Shown here one piece after another: positions 34,601 to 42,546 of a stretch of DNA of 64,000 nucleotides. Positions within the stretch are counted from its first letter, which is position 1; every line of letters starts with the position of its first letter. The DNA is from Chryseobacterium sp. RU37D. GTDB lineage: Bacteria > Bacteroidota > Bacteroidia > Flavobacteriales > Weeksellaceae. A program made the translations under genes and the position numbers. The stretch is taken from positions 1-64,000 of the forward strand of contig NZ_FTMM01000014.1 of NCBI RefSeq assembly GCF_900156075.1, in the 5' to 3' direction. Under the pieces are notes generated by a model. It was not told where the DNA came from. It did no database searches and was given only the letters and a program-made list of their open reading frames with translations.

Positions 34601-36358
34601 TTAAAGGAAACCTACGGAATTACTGTTTATCAGGAGCAGGTAATGCTTTTATCCCAAAAACTGGCCAACTTTACCAAAGGTGAGGCTGATACGCTGAGAA
34701 AAGCGATGGGTAAAAAGCAGATCGATGTTTTGAATAAAATGTACCCGAAATTCATTGAAGGAGGACGAAAAAATAATCTGGACGAAACCAGGCTGGAAAA
34801 AATCTGGAACGACTGGAAAGCCTTCGCAGAATATGCCTTCAACAAATCCCACTCGACCTGCTATGCATTTGTAGCGTATCAGACGGCATTTTTAAAAGCT
34901 AATTATCCAGCAGAATATATGGCGAGTGTAATGAGTAATAACATCAACAATACAGATTCGATTACCATGTTTATGGAAGACTGTAAAAGTATGGGCGTTG
35001 ATGTTTTAGGGCCGGATGTTAACGAATCTCAATACAAATTCTCGGTAAACGAAAAAGGGCAGATTCGTTTTGGGCTGGGAGCAATTAAAGGTATTGGGGA
35101 AGGACCGAGTGAAGCAATTACACGGGAAAGAGCCAACGGAAGATTTAAGAATATTTATGATTTTTTCGAAAGAATTCCACCCTCGCAGATGAACAAAAGA
35201 GTAGCGGAAAGTTTAGTGTTGGCAGGAGCTTTTGACGAATTGGATGCATTCCACAGAGGTCAGTATTTTGATATTGACATGGTGGGAAGAACCAATCTGG
35301 AAAGGCTGATCAGATACGGACAAAGCTTCCAGGAAAGTAAAAATGAGATGGAAAATTCTCTTTTTGCAGATTTTGCAGAAGAAGTCCAGATTGAACAGCC
35401 GAAACTGGCACCCTGCCCGGAATGGCCGAATATGCATAAGCTTAATAAAGAAAAAGAAATTATTGGTTTCTATCTTTCTGCGCACCCACTGGATGAGTTT
35501 AAATATCAATTTCAGTTTATGCAGGGGCAGCTTTCAAAAAAAGCAGTTTTGGAGAAAGATGAGGTTGGAAAGATTGTCATTAACGAGGCTCCTGTTTTAG
35601 AGCAGGACACGCCGGAAGATGTTGCGGAATTGATAGAAATTGTATCTGATGATGTGCTGGCAGGAGAAGAAGAGATTGTGGAGGAGATCACGAAAAAAGC
35701 CGAACCGAAAGGTGTTTTCCATTTCTTGAATCTAGATGAGGTGGATGCTTATAAAGAGCAGGCTTTTGCGAACAAGCAGGAAGAATTGTTTGAAGAAAAG
35801 AAAAAAGACTGGAAAACCATACAGAAAGAAAGAGAAAACGGTGGCGGAAAAGAATACACTGTAGCAGGCCTTATCACAGAATATGTTGTAAAAGACGGTT
35901 TCAGAAGTGGCGAAAAGGTGGCCTTTTTAACACTGGAAGATTATTCGGGATCTTATTCTTTCAGGCTGGGTGACCGCGATTATATGAGATTGAAGGAAAA
36001 GCTTGAAGTCCAGCGGTTTGTTATTTTAAAGATCAAATTTGCTCAGGTTAAGGATGGTCGTGTTTTTGTTAATGTCAATGAAGTGATTGAGCTTCAGGAA
36101 GCCTTTGAAAGATTTGCAAAAAGCATTTCTCTGGTGATGGATGTCATGGATTTCAGGCCAGAAGATTTAATCTTTTTTAAATCGGTTTTAGAAAGAAATC
36201 AAGGAAATCAGAAACTAAAATTTTACATCAAAAATGTGGATGATAATGCCCGGGTTGAGCATCTGGAGGTTCAGTCGATGAAATATTCAGTGAATTTAAA
36301 CGAAGATTTAATAAAAGAAATTCAATTGCTTAATAAATATGAGTTTTATTTGAATTAA
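31685..36358 (+). CDS. dnaE: DNA polymerase III alpha subunit with N-terminal exonuclease
   Basis: A 1557-residue replicative polymerase, much longer than E. coli DnaE (1160). The first about 185 residues are a DEDDh 3'-5' exonuclease: FDTETTG gives Asp6 and Glu8, VSGHNVEFDYN the next Asp, and AHNAAADVNAT the His/Asp pair. Then comes a PHP domain (about residue 255 on) whose metal-binding histidines look lost (MVDLGNMMG where TDH is normal). The palm holds PDIDIDFDD (Asp695, Asp697) and KMDFLGLRTLT (Asp862). Near the C-terminus an OB-type region (TVAGLITEYVVKDG) is followed by the tail. So proofreading is carried on the same chain. No other replication gene is adjacent. Confidence 0.95.
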   Translation: MYLVFDTETTGLPKNFNAPLSDSDNWPRMVQIAWQLHDDDGTLIENQDYIIKPEGYDIPFNAARIHGITTKIANEEGHDLEEILNKFAKVLEKVRIVSGHNVEFDYNIVGAEFYRKKIKDNLQEKPRADTMILGTDFCQLGGGKNGRFKPPKLEELYEKLYGHKFDEAHNAAADVNATAQVFFEMMRIGVIPSEVLKISEDQLTYFKTLYPDPIKPFSIIIRRQVADFHNKKKQQDFGSIDEIDLGKYFNFDNHSVFSTLSATSSINDLIKKAVDDNFPAVGMVDLGNMMGAFKFVSAVENANGDRTKKHKDYLARKQEAEEKGEKLNEEEPVSEPLIPVVGCEFYISDRYEQKQFTKDDPDRRTQVVLLAKDFNGYKNLAKLSSIGFLKGFYFGVPRVSRELIAQYKEGVIALTSGIHGDIPDAILNTGEQKGEELFRWWKETFQDDFYVQLQNHKLPEEEHLNDVLLHFADKYDVKILAQNETFYTNKDDANIQDIVSCIKDGEKLSTPVGKGFGKRRGLATGEYYIKNSDEIKEAFLAYPDAFEAYEEFFAKFKPYTLKRDVLLPKFDIPEEFIYAEDEVDGGKRGEMAYLTHLTYEGAKRRYVDTGITDEIKERLDFELEVIANTGYPGYFLIVQDFCNEARKMGVWVGPGRGSAAGSAVAYCIGITNVDPIKYDLLFERFLNPERVSMPDIDIDFDDEGRDKIIKWVIDKYGQNQVAQIITYSVLGGKSAIKDAGRVLDVPIPDTNNIAKLVPSTPGMNIAKALTKYDKLRPEEQMLVDEMRLVLDSPTDPRHDVLASARKMEGCIRNTGIHACGVIITPEDVSNLVPVTIAAKDADILVSQFDNSVAESAGLLKMDFLGLRTLTIIKDALKLVKERHEVDIDPDLIPLDDAKTYQLFKEGRTVGIFQYESPGMQKYMRELKPTVFADLIAMNALYRPGPIKYIPNFINRKHGIEEIVYDLPETEEYLKETYGITVYQEQVMLLSQKLANFTKGEADTLRKAMGKKQIDVLNKMYPKFIEGGRKNNLDETRLEKIWNDWKAFAEYAFNKSHSTCYAFVAYQTAFLKANYPAEYMASVMSNNINNTDSITMFMEDCKSMGVDVLGPDVNESQYKFSVNEKGQIRFGLGAIKGIGEGPSEAITRERANGRFKNIYDFFERIPPSQMNKRVAESLVLAGAFDELDAFHRGQYFDIDMVGRTNLERLIRYGQSFQESKNEMENSLFADFAEEVQIEQPKLAPCPEWPNMHKLNKEKEIIGFYLSAHPLDEFKYQFQFMQGQLSKKAVLEKDEVGKIVINEAPVLEQDTPEDVAELIEIVSDDVLAGEEEIVEEITKKAEPKGVFHFLNLDEVDAYKEQAFANKQEELFEEKKKDWKTIQKERENGGGKEYTVAGLITEYVVKDGFRSGEKVAFLTLEDYSGSYSFRLGDRDYMRLKEKLEVQRFVILKIKFAQVKDGRVFVNVNEVIELQEAFERFAKSISLVMDVMDFRPEDLIFFKSVLERNQGNQKLKFYIKNVDDNARVEHLEVQSMKYSVNLNEDLIKEIQLLNKYEFYLN

Positions 36359-36643
36359 ATTGAAAATTCTATTATGAGTATTTTGGATCAGGATTTACAT
36401 ATATCATATTTTCTTTTCATACAGGACCATTTGAACCTCTTATAAATATGATAATCGTGTTGATAATTATTATTTATTCTAATAAAACTTCTATTTTAGG
36501 AGATTAATAAAGCTATTCCTAATCTGGGAACTGAACTTTATTTAGTAAATTGAAACAAAAATATATTTGTTTTCATTAAAGATGAAAGATATATTTCAAT
36601 AAATAATCAAGTCTATCAAAAAATAACATCTAATATACTTTAA
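36359..36643 (+). pseudogene. Frameshifted remnant of a small unknown gene
   Basis: Directly after dnaE one frame encodes YYEYFGSGFTYIIF, then HTGPFEPLINMIIVLIIIIY and SNKTSILGD before a stop. Shifting frame gives EINKAIPNLGTELYLVN, an in-frame TGA, then NKNIFVFIKDERYISINNQV and YQKITSNIL to a stop at 36641-36643. The terminator at 36649 follows 6 bp later. The residue composition is protein-like and the pieces line up with one frameshift and one nonsense codon, so this reads as a decayed gene with a membrane segment and a short polar tail. The family is not recognised and there is no clear start. Confidence is moderate because the copy is damaged. Confidence 0.45.
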
Positions 36644-36648
36644 AAATT

Positions 36649-36679
36649 AATAGCGGCTAGATTTTTAGCTGCTATTTTT
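36649..36679 (+). terminator. Terminator after the decayed gene
   Basis: AATAGCGGCTA and TAGCTGCTATT pair over 11 bp (one G-U) with a GATTTT loop, followed by TTT. It lies 6 bp past the stop of the frameshifted remnant, 290 bp after dnaE. Confidence 0.75.
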
Positions 36680-36972
36680 ATTATGCTATGCTTAGAATAT
36701 TAATTTATTTAATTATTTAATTATTTTATTATGTAAAACAAATTAAAATTGTTATTTCATTTCTTTGTGGGTAAAATTTAAATATTTGATATTTAATTAT
36801 TTAACTAAATAACTTATTTTTAAAAATTAATAATTAATTTAAATTTTTGTTTAAAAATTGTTAATTTTTATCATTAAATGGTTTTTATATATTAATTTTT
36901 TTTGTGGAATTTTAACAATTTTTTTAAAATTAATTTTTAATTTTAAAAACCTAAAATTATTATTAACTAAAA

Positions 36973-37284
36973 ATGAAAAAAATACTCGTGTGCATGATTA
37001 AAATTTCTGCATACGATCCTTTATTAGTTCTGGCAACAAATGAGGTGAAAAACGATCTAAAAATAATATTAAACGATATCTGAACCCATTCTCTGAAGTA
37101 TTGAATTTCTGAGACTGATAATGTGAAAAATGTAATAGTGACAGATATTTCTGGGAGATTAATGAAAACTATTGCAAATCCGGGTTCAGTTCTGCGTTTA
37201 GAAGAATTAAAAAAGGAATGTATATCGTTAACTATAGAGATGAAAGATGGCTCAAAACAAACGATAAAAACAATTAAAAAGTAA
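36973..37284 (+). pseudogene. Collapsed paralogue of the downstream T9SS protein gene
   Basis: An ATG and a signal-peptide-like start (MKKILVCMIKISA) run straight into LATNEVKNDLKI and a stop, so almost the whole secreted body is missing. In shifted frames the rest reads as a T9SS type A sorting domain: [33 protein letters not shown], ending [12 protein letters not shown]. The last about 210 bp match the 3' end of the gene at 37421-39397 (for example CATTCTCTGAAGT, GGGAGATTAATGAAAAC). It is a duplicate that lost its middle and gained frameshifts. Confidence 0.8.
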
Positions 37285-37420
37285 TTTTCAATAATTATTA
37301 TAAATAACTCTAGTGACTGATTTTTTAGTTGATGTTTTTTTTATAAAAAAATTGAATTATTAATATGAAATTCGAAATTTTATTTTTAAATTAGCATTAA
37401 TTAACAAAATATATTAATTT

Positions 37421-39397
37421 ATGACAAAATTTCTACTATCATGCTTATTGTTTTTAAGTATGAACTTCTCAGCCCAGATTGATCTCGGGACGGGAAGTAC
37501 TGAGGTTGGGGAAGCCCCCATCAGTACATATTATGGATATTCGTATGTTCAGCAGATTTTCACCAAGCAGGAAATCAATGCTAATGCAGCCGGTAATATC
37601 ACCGGGCTTAAGTTTTATTTAGATCCGGCGATGTCTATTGCCAATTCTTCTCAATGGATAGTATATCTGGGACAGACCTCAAAATCATCTTTTACATCTG
37701 CATCTGACTGGATTCCCCTCTCGGAACTTACTCAGGTGTTTTCAGGGACGGTAACAAATAACAATGGAGTAATTGAGGTTAGTTTTGCAACGCCTTTCCC
37801 TTACAACAATACTTCTAATTTGGTTATTGCAGCAGAAGAAAACTCAGCAGGCTATGATGCTAACAATTATGATGAAGCAATGTATGTTTATACAGGTGCT
37901 CCAAATTCAACAATTTATTACAAAAATGATTACACAGATCCGGATCCTGCTTCTCCGCCTGCTACAGATGGAAATTTAGCTAATTTTAAATCTGTAGTTA
38001 CTATTTTAGGATTAACAGCCAGCTCAATTCCGCCTTGTCCGTCAATTACTTATCCTGCAAATAATGCTACTTTTGTACCTTTGTCGGCTACATTAACGTG
38101 GAATAACTCTTCAGGAGCTACAGGGTACAAAGTTTCAATCGGAACGACTCCGGGAGGGACTGATGTCGCTAATCAGGTTCCGGTAACCACCAATAGCTAT
38201 ACGCCTACTACAGCGTTTACTCCAAATACAATGCTTTATCTTACAGTAACAGCTGTGGGACCCGGAGGTGAATCTTCAGGCTGTATGCAGGTAATGTTTA
38301 AAACAGCGCCGCCACCGCCTACAAATGATGAATGTGCAACGGCAACTACATTAACGGTAAATCCTGACACAAACTGCGGAACTGTCACTCCGGGATATAC
38401 CATCGGAGCTACGGATTCAGGAACTGTTCCAGACCCTTGCTATGGAACTGCCGATGATGATGTTTGGTACAAATTTGTGGCTACTGCAACCTCACACAAA
38501 ATTTCACTATTAAATATTCAGTCTATAGGAACCAATGTTGATGATACGGATACTTACTTCCAAGTTTTCAGTGGAGGGTGTGGAGCTCTATCAAGTATTT
38601 TATGTTCAGATCCTCCTTCTGGGGTTGTATCAGGTCTTACAGTTGGGGAGACTTATCTGGTAAGGGTTTATAGCTATAACGATTCTGGAAGTAATCAAAG
38701 CTTTGATATCTGTGTAGGAACATTCCCACCGCCACCAGCTAACGATGAATGTTTCGGAGCATTTGTCGCAAACACTTTTCCTTATACTTATATACAAAAT
38801 GACGCGGCCGGAGCTACCAATAATTCAGGGATGATCACAGCGTGCTCAAACAATGATATGAATGACGGAACTTGGTTTAGTTTTGTAGGAGATGGTGATA
38901 CTTTCAATATTACGGTGACGATGCCTGCGGGAAGCGATTTTGATCCTCAGATTGGCGTTTTCAGCGGAAGCTGTTCAGCGTTATCTTGTGAAGCTACAGT
39001 AGATAATGCAGGTCAGGGTGGAACAGAAACACTTTCTATTCCTACACTTGCGGGAAATACTTATTATGTGAACGTAGGATATTACAGCGGTTCGTCTGAC
39101 GAATTGGAAGGCCCATTTACAATTGATATTACAAAAGGAGTTTTAGCAGCTTCTGAAGTAAAATCGAATAAAAACGCTATCAAATTATATCCAAATCCAT
39201 TCTCTGAAGTGTTGAATATTTCTGATGCAGCTAATGTGAAATCAGTATCAGTTTCTGATGTTTCGGGAAGATTGATAAAGGCAATTGATAATCCGGGATC
39301 GGAACTTCATTTGGGTGAGCTTAAGCAGGGAATATATATGATTACTCTTCATATGAAAGACGGTTCTAAGCAAACCATTAAAACGATTAAAAAATAG
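37421..39397 (+). CDS. T9SS-secreted multidomain surface protein
   Basis: A 658-residue exported protein with a signal peptide (MTKFLLSCLLFLSMNFSAQ). The first 200 residues form a beta domain containing YGYSYVQQIFTKQEI. Then comes a fibronectin/Ig-like domain (PSITYPANNATFVPLSATLT, about residues 208-295) and two similar domains each starting NDEC and holding WYKFVAT or WFSFVGD (about 302-440 and 443-575). The C-terminal 80 residues are a T9SS type A sorting domain with [27 protein letters not shown] and an IKTIKK end. It is likely a surface adhesin or carbohydrate-binding protein without a visible catalytic site. Its own terminator follows. Confidence 0.85.
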   Translation: MTKFLLSCLLFLSMNFSAQIDLGTGSTEVGEAPISTYYGYSYVQQIFTKQEINANAAGNITGLKFYLDPAMSIANSSQWIVYLGQTSKSSFTSASDWIPLSELTQVFSGTVTNNNGVIEVSFATPFPYNNTSNLVIAAEENSAGYDANNYDEAMYVYTGAPNSTIYYKNDYTDPDPASPPATDGNLANFKSVVTILGLTASSIPPCPSITYPANNATFVPLSATLTWNNSSGATGYKVSIGTTPGGTDVANQVPVTTNSYTPTTAFTPNTMLYLTVTAVGPGGESSGCMQVMFKTAPPPPTNDECATATTLTVNPDTNCGTVTPGYTIGATDSGTVPDPCYGTADDDVWYKFVATATSHKISLLNIQSIGTNVDDTDTYFQVFSGGCGALSSILCSDPPSGVVSGLTVGETYLVRVYSYNDSGSNQSFDICVGTFPPPPANDECFGAFVANTFPYTYIQNDAAGATNNSGMITACSNNDMNDGTWFSFVGDGDTFNITVTMPAGSDFDPQIGVFSGSCSALSCEATVDNAGQGGTETLSIPTLAGNTYYVNVGYYSGSSDELEGPFTIDITKGVLAASEVKSNKNAIKLYPNPFSEVLNISDAANVKSVSVSDVSGRLIKAIDNPGSELHLGELKQGIYMITLHMKDGSKQTIKTIKK

Positions 39398-39451
39398 TCA
39401 GGATTATGAAAAATTCTGATTATAGAGGATAAATTTTTAATGATCAAAACT

Positions 39452-39479
39452 AAAGACGGCCGATCTGGCCGTCTTTTTT
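39452..39479 (+). terminator. Terminator of the T9SS protein gene
   Basis: AAAGACGGCC and GGCCGTCTTT form a perfect 10-bp GC-rich stem with a GATCT loop and a T run. Confidence 0.88.
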
Positions 39480-39506
39480 GTACATTATATTTTTTCTGAC
39501 GAAAGG

Positions 39507-39665
39507 CTACTTGTCCTGAACAGGCTGCAGGTCTCCCGTATTGAGACTTGAAAAAACTGTGGGGAAGAAAGTAACCAGGATGAAGTAGACGATGACCATT
39601 AATACTATTAAAGAGAAAAGTATAACTACTAAAGCATTAGGTTTGTTTTTCTTTTTTGGTTCCAT
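39507..39665 (-). CDS. 52-residue single-pass membrane protein
   Basis: A short ORF encodes MEPKKKNKPNALVVILFSLI followed by VLMVIVYFILVTFFPTVFS and a polar tail NTGDLQPVQDK. The basic N-terminus and one long hydrophobic helix (about residues 11-36) predict an N-in, single-pass inner-membrane protein. It starts 43 bp after the potassium channel gene on the same strand and is probably co-transcribed with it. It may be an accessory subunit, but this is only by position. I know no family name. Confidence 0.6.
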   Translation of the reverse strand: MEPKKKNKPNALVVILFSLIVLMVIVYFILVTFFPTVFSSLNTGDLQPVQDK

Positions 39666-39708
39666 GATTTTGCGGTATTTGGTTAATAGATTAAATTGAT
39701 ATTTGATA

Positions 39709-40536
39709 TTAAGCTAATTTCTTGCCACACTGTTTGCAATAGCGTGCATCATCATCAATATCTTCATTTCCGCAACGGTCGCAGACTTTTTCAAGGTTTT
39801 GACGCTTGTTTCTCATTTCAGCTGTTACAATCCCGGTCGGAACCGCGATAATGGAGTAACCGGCAAGCATTAAAATTACAGCAAAAAATTTTCCCATAGG
39901 GGTAATGGGAGAAACATCACCGTAGCCCACAGTAGTTACGGTAACGACCGCCCAATAAATAGCTTGCGGAATTGTTTCAAAGCCCTGCCTGCCACCTTCC
40001 ACCATGAACATTAGGGAACCTACAATAACCGAGAAAATAATTAAAAACAAAAGGAATATATAAATTTTTCTTGAACTATTTTTCAATGCTCTTACAATCA
40101 CAAAACCGTCGTTCATAAAATCCATAAGGTTAAAAACCCTGAAAACTCTCAGCATTCTCAGCATTCTGAAAATCAGGAAATATTTGGTAACCGGGAAGAC
40201 AAAGCTTAAATAAAAAGGGACCAGGGCCAAAAAATCTATGATCCCGAAAAAGCTGAAAATATAGTTCTTTTTATTCTTTACAACAATGATCCTTGCACAG
40301 TATTCGGTGGTGAAAACCAGTGAGATGATCCACTCCAGAATAATAAAGGTATAATGATATTTCTTATCAATAGCAGGAATACTTTCCATCAGGATAATGA
40401 ATGTGCTGATTAAGATCAGGCATAGAAGAATGATGTCAAATAGTTTTCCGAGCTTTGTATCGGAACGGTAAATGATGCGGTAAAGATGCCTTTTCCAGAG
40501 TGAGTCGCCAGGAACCAGATTGTGCTCTTTTTCCAT
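39709..40536 (-). CDS. Voltage-gated-type potassium channel with zinc ribbon tail
   Basis: A 275-residue six-helix ion channel. The S4 voltage-sensor-like helix has positively charged residues in steps of three (IFRMLRMLRVFRVFNLM), and the selectivity filter TVTTVGYGD (about residues 198-206) marks potassium selectivity. After S6 (FFAVILMLAGYSIIAVP) comes a cytosolic tail ending in a four-cysteine zinc ribbon, Cys252, Cys255, Cys267 and Cys270 (CDRCGN...YCKQCGKK). The ribbon is an unusual end for a KvAP-type channel and may gate it by metal or redox state; this is inference. The small membrane protein gene follows. Confidence 0.9.
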   Translation of the reverse strand: MEKEHNLVPGDSLWKRHLYRIIYRSDTKLGKLFDIILLCLILISTFIILMESIPAIDKKYHYTFIILEWIISLVFTTEYCARIIVVKNKKNYIFSFFGIIDFLALVPFYLSFVFPVTKYFLIFRMLRMLRVFRVFNLMDFMNDGFVIVRALKNSSRKIYIFLLFLIIFSVIVGSLMFMVEGGRQGFETIPQAIYWAVVTVTTVGYGDVSPITPMGKFFAVILMLAGYSIIAVPTGIVTAEMRNKRQNLEKVCDRCGNEDIDDDARYCKQCGKKLA

Positions 40537-40596
40537 TTCAATGTTTTTTTAATTTAATAAATTATCCCTATTTTCGTAACAAACATACTGAATAAA

Positions 40597-41694
40597 ATGA
40601 CAATACGCGAAGTAATTTCAAAAATAGAAAAACGGATTCCGATACAGCTGGCAGAAGATTTTGATAATGTAGGATTGCTATGTGGGCTTCCCGATCGCAG
40701 CGTTTCCGGAATTTTAATTTGTCATGACGCCCTGGAAAAAGTGGTAGATGAAGCAATTCATAAAAATTGTAATTTAATAGTATGTTTTCATCCTATTATC
40801 TTTTCAGGGTTGAAATCATTAACTGGGAAAAATTATGTGGAAAGAGCCGTTATTAAAGCAATCGAAAATAAAATTGCAATATATGCCATACATACAGCCT
40901 TTGATAATGATTTTTTTGGGGTAAATGCAGAAATCTGCAACCAATTGGGATTAAAAGATTTAAAAATTCTTCAACCGAAAACGAATAATTTAAAGCAGCT
41001 AACAGTATTTGTACCAAAAGAGTATTCCGGAAAAGTAAAAGAAGCCCTCTTCTCAGCCGGAGCCGGAAATATCGGTTTCTATGATGAATGCAGCTTTACC
41101 GTTAACGGAAACGGAACTTTCAGGCCTGTTGAAGGCTCAAATCCATTTTCGGGACAGCAGAATATTAGAGAAAATGCTGATGAAGACATGATTTCAGTAA
41201 TTTTTGAAGATTATAAGCTGGGACAGGTTGTTTCTGCGATGAAAAATGCACACCCCTACGAGGAAGTTGCTCATCAAATTTATAGTCTGGATAATGTCAA
41301 CCATCATTCCGGTCTTGGGATGTGCGGCGATTTTGAAGAGCCAATGGATGAAAGAGATTTTCTGAAGCTTGTAAAAGAAAAATTCAATCTCGAAGTGATC
41401 AGGCATTCTGAATTCAATAGTAAAAAAATTAAAAAGGTAGGAGTTTTGGGAGGTTCCGGAGCCAGCGGAATCCGGTCTGCAATTTCCAAAAAATGTGATG
41501 CTTACCTTACAGGAGATGTAAAATACCACGATTTTTTCCTTGCGGAATCAAAAATACTGATCTGTGATATAGGGCATTTTGAATCAGAACAATTTGTGAC
41601 TCAACAATTATTTGAAATTTTGTCACAAAAATTTAGTACATTTGCAATCTCAAAATCTATTGAGAAAACAAACCCGGTAAATTATTTCATTTAA
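40597..41694 (+). CDS. Nif3-like dinuclear metal centre protein
   Basis: A 365-residue protein of the NIF3/DUF34 (GTP cyclohydrolase I type 2-like) family, which forms hexameric toroids holding two metal ions. Motifs are seen in order: LAEDFDNVGLLCG (about residues 18-30), LIVCFHPIIFSGLKSL, IYAIHTAFDNDFFGVN and, at the C-terminus, CDAYLTGDVKYHDFF and ILICDIGHFESE. The middle insert (about residues 130-240) is the PII-like domain seen in longer members. The enzyme activity is unsettled. It is coupled to the next gene, 3 bp downstream, a pairing common in Bacteroidota. An internal promoter near its 3' end can also drive that gene. Confidence 0.9.
   Translation: MTIREVISKIEKRIPIQLAEDFDNVGLLCGLPDRSVSGILICHDALEKVVDEAIHKNCNLIVCFHPIIFSGLKSLTGKNYVERAVIKAIENKIAIYAIHTAFDNDFFGVNAEICNQLGLKDLKILQPKTNNLKQLTVFVPKEYSGKVKEALFSAGAGNIGFYDECSFTVNGNGTFRPVEGSNPFSGQQNIRENADEDMISVIFEDYKLGQVVSAMKNAHPYEEVAHQIYSLDNVNHHSGLGMCGDFEEPMDERDFLKLVKEKFNLEVIRHSEFNSKKIKKVGVLGGSGASGIRSAISKKCDAYLTGDVKYHDFFLAESKILICDIGHFESEQFVTQQLFEILSQKFSTFAISKSIEKTNPVNYFI
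41612..41644 (+). promoter_or_regulatory. Internal promoter TTG-N22-TACATTTG
   Basis: TTG (41612-41614) is followed after 22 bp by TACATTTG (41637-41644), inside the 3' end of the Nif3-like gene. It would give the next gene (start 41698) its own transcript. Confidence 0.55.
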
Positions 41695-41697
41695 AAT

Positions 41698-42474
41698 ATG
41701 GCAAAAACCAACGATATTTCAGTTGAAGAGAAATTAAGAGCTTTATACGATTTGCAGATCATTGATTCTAGATTGGACGAAATCCGAAATACAAGAGGAG
41801 AATTGCCAATCGAGGTAGAGGATCTTGAGATTGAAATCGAGGGTCTTGAAAAAAGAGCTGAAAAATTTCATGCAGATATCAAAGATCAGGATGATCAGAT
41901 CAAAACAAAGCATGAAGTAATCAACCATGCAAAATCTTTAATTGAAAAATACAAGTCTCAACAAGATAATGTGAGAAACAATAAAGAGTTTGAAGCATTA
42001 AGTAAAGAAGTTGAATATCAGGAGCTTGAAATCCAGCTTGCTGAAAAAAGAATCAAAGAATTCGGGGCCAAGATCAGTCACAAAAACGAAACTTTGGATG
42101 AGCTGAATTCAAAAATCAATGATCTTAAGAATCACCTGAAATTCAAAAAAGAAGAATTGGAAGGTCTTGTTTCTGAAACTCAGAAAGAAGAGGAATATTT
42201 GATAGAGCAATCCAAAGAGTTTGCTGCAAAAATCGATGAAAGATTATTGGCTTCTTATGACAGAATCAGAACAAACTCTCCAAACGGTCTTGCGGTAGTG
42301 GGTCTTGAAAGAGGTGCTCCTAAAGGGTCGTTCTTTACTATTCCTCCTCAAAAGCAAATGGAAATTGCTCAGAGAAAGAAAATCATTATTGATGAACATT
42401 CAGGGAAGATCCTTGTAGATGATGAATTGGTAATGGAAGAAAACGAAAGAATGAAATCTGTAATTAAATTCTAG
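41698..42474 (+). CDS. CdsZ-type coiled-coil protein lacking the zinc ribbon cysteines
   Basis: A 258-residue protein with a long coiled-coil (about residues 30-180, for example EVEDLEIEIEGLEKRAEKF and NKEFEALSKEVEYQELEIQL). Relatives (CT398/CdsZ, 'C4-type zinc ribbon' proteins) end in a ribbon with CxxC pairs. Here the equivalent tail reads SFFTIPPQKQMEIAQRKK and IIIDEHSGKILVDDELV: the expected cysteine sites hold D, E, H and S residues, and no cysteine is left in the whole tail. The fold after residue 200 is recognisable but cannot bind zinc in the usual manner. It is paired with the Nif3-like gene. Confidence 0.85.
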   Translation: MAKTNDISVEEKLRALYDLQIIDSRLDEIRNTRGELPIEVEDLEIEIEGLEKRAEKFHADIKDQDDQIKTKHEVINHAKSLIEKYKSQQDNVRNNKEFEALSKEVEYQELEIQLAEKRIKEFGAKISHKNETLDELNSKINDLKNHLKFKKEELEGLVSETQKEEEYLIEQSKEFAAKIDERLLASYDRIRTNSPNGLAVVGLERGAPKGSFFTIPPQKQMEIAQRKKIIIDEHSGKILVDDELVMEENERMKSVIKF

Positions 42475-42496
42475 TTTTTAATTACGATTAAAATAT

Positions 42497-42527
42497 AAAA
42501 GCTGTTTCAATTTGAGACAGCTTTTTT
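42497..42527 (+). terminator. Terminator of the CdsZ-type gene
   Basis: AAAGCTGTTTC and GAGACAGCTTT pair with one G-U around an AATTT loop, then a T run. Confidence 0.85.
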
Positions 42528-42546
42528 GTTCTAAACACTGATAAAT

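Larger units (their letters stand above)
36359..37420. other. 1-kb gene graveyard between dnaE and a T9SS gene
   Basis: This very AT-rich stretch has no intact gene. It contains a frameshifted remnant (36359-36643) with its terminator (36649-36679), an AT-only spacer (about 36690-36970) and a collapsed T9SS gene (36973-37284). From 37285 to 37420 only AT-rich upstream DNA is seen. Confidence 0.65.
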
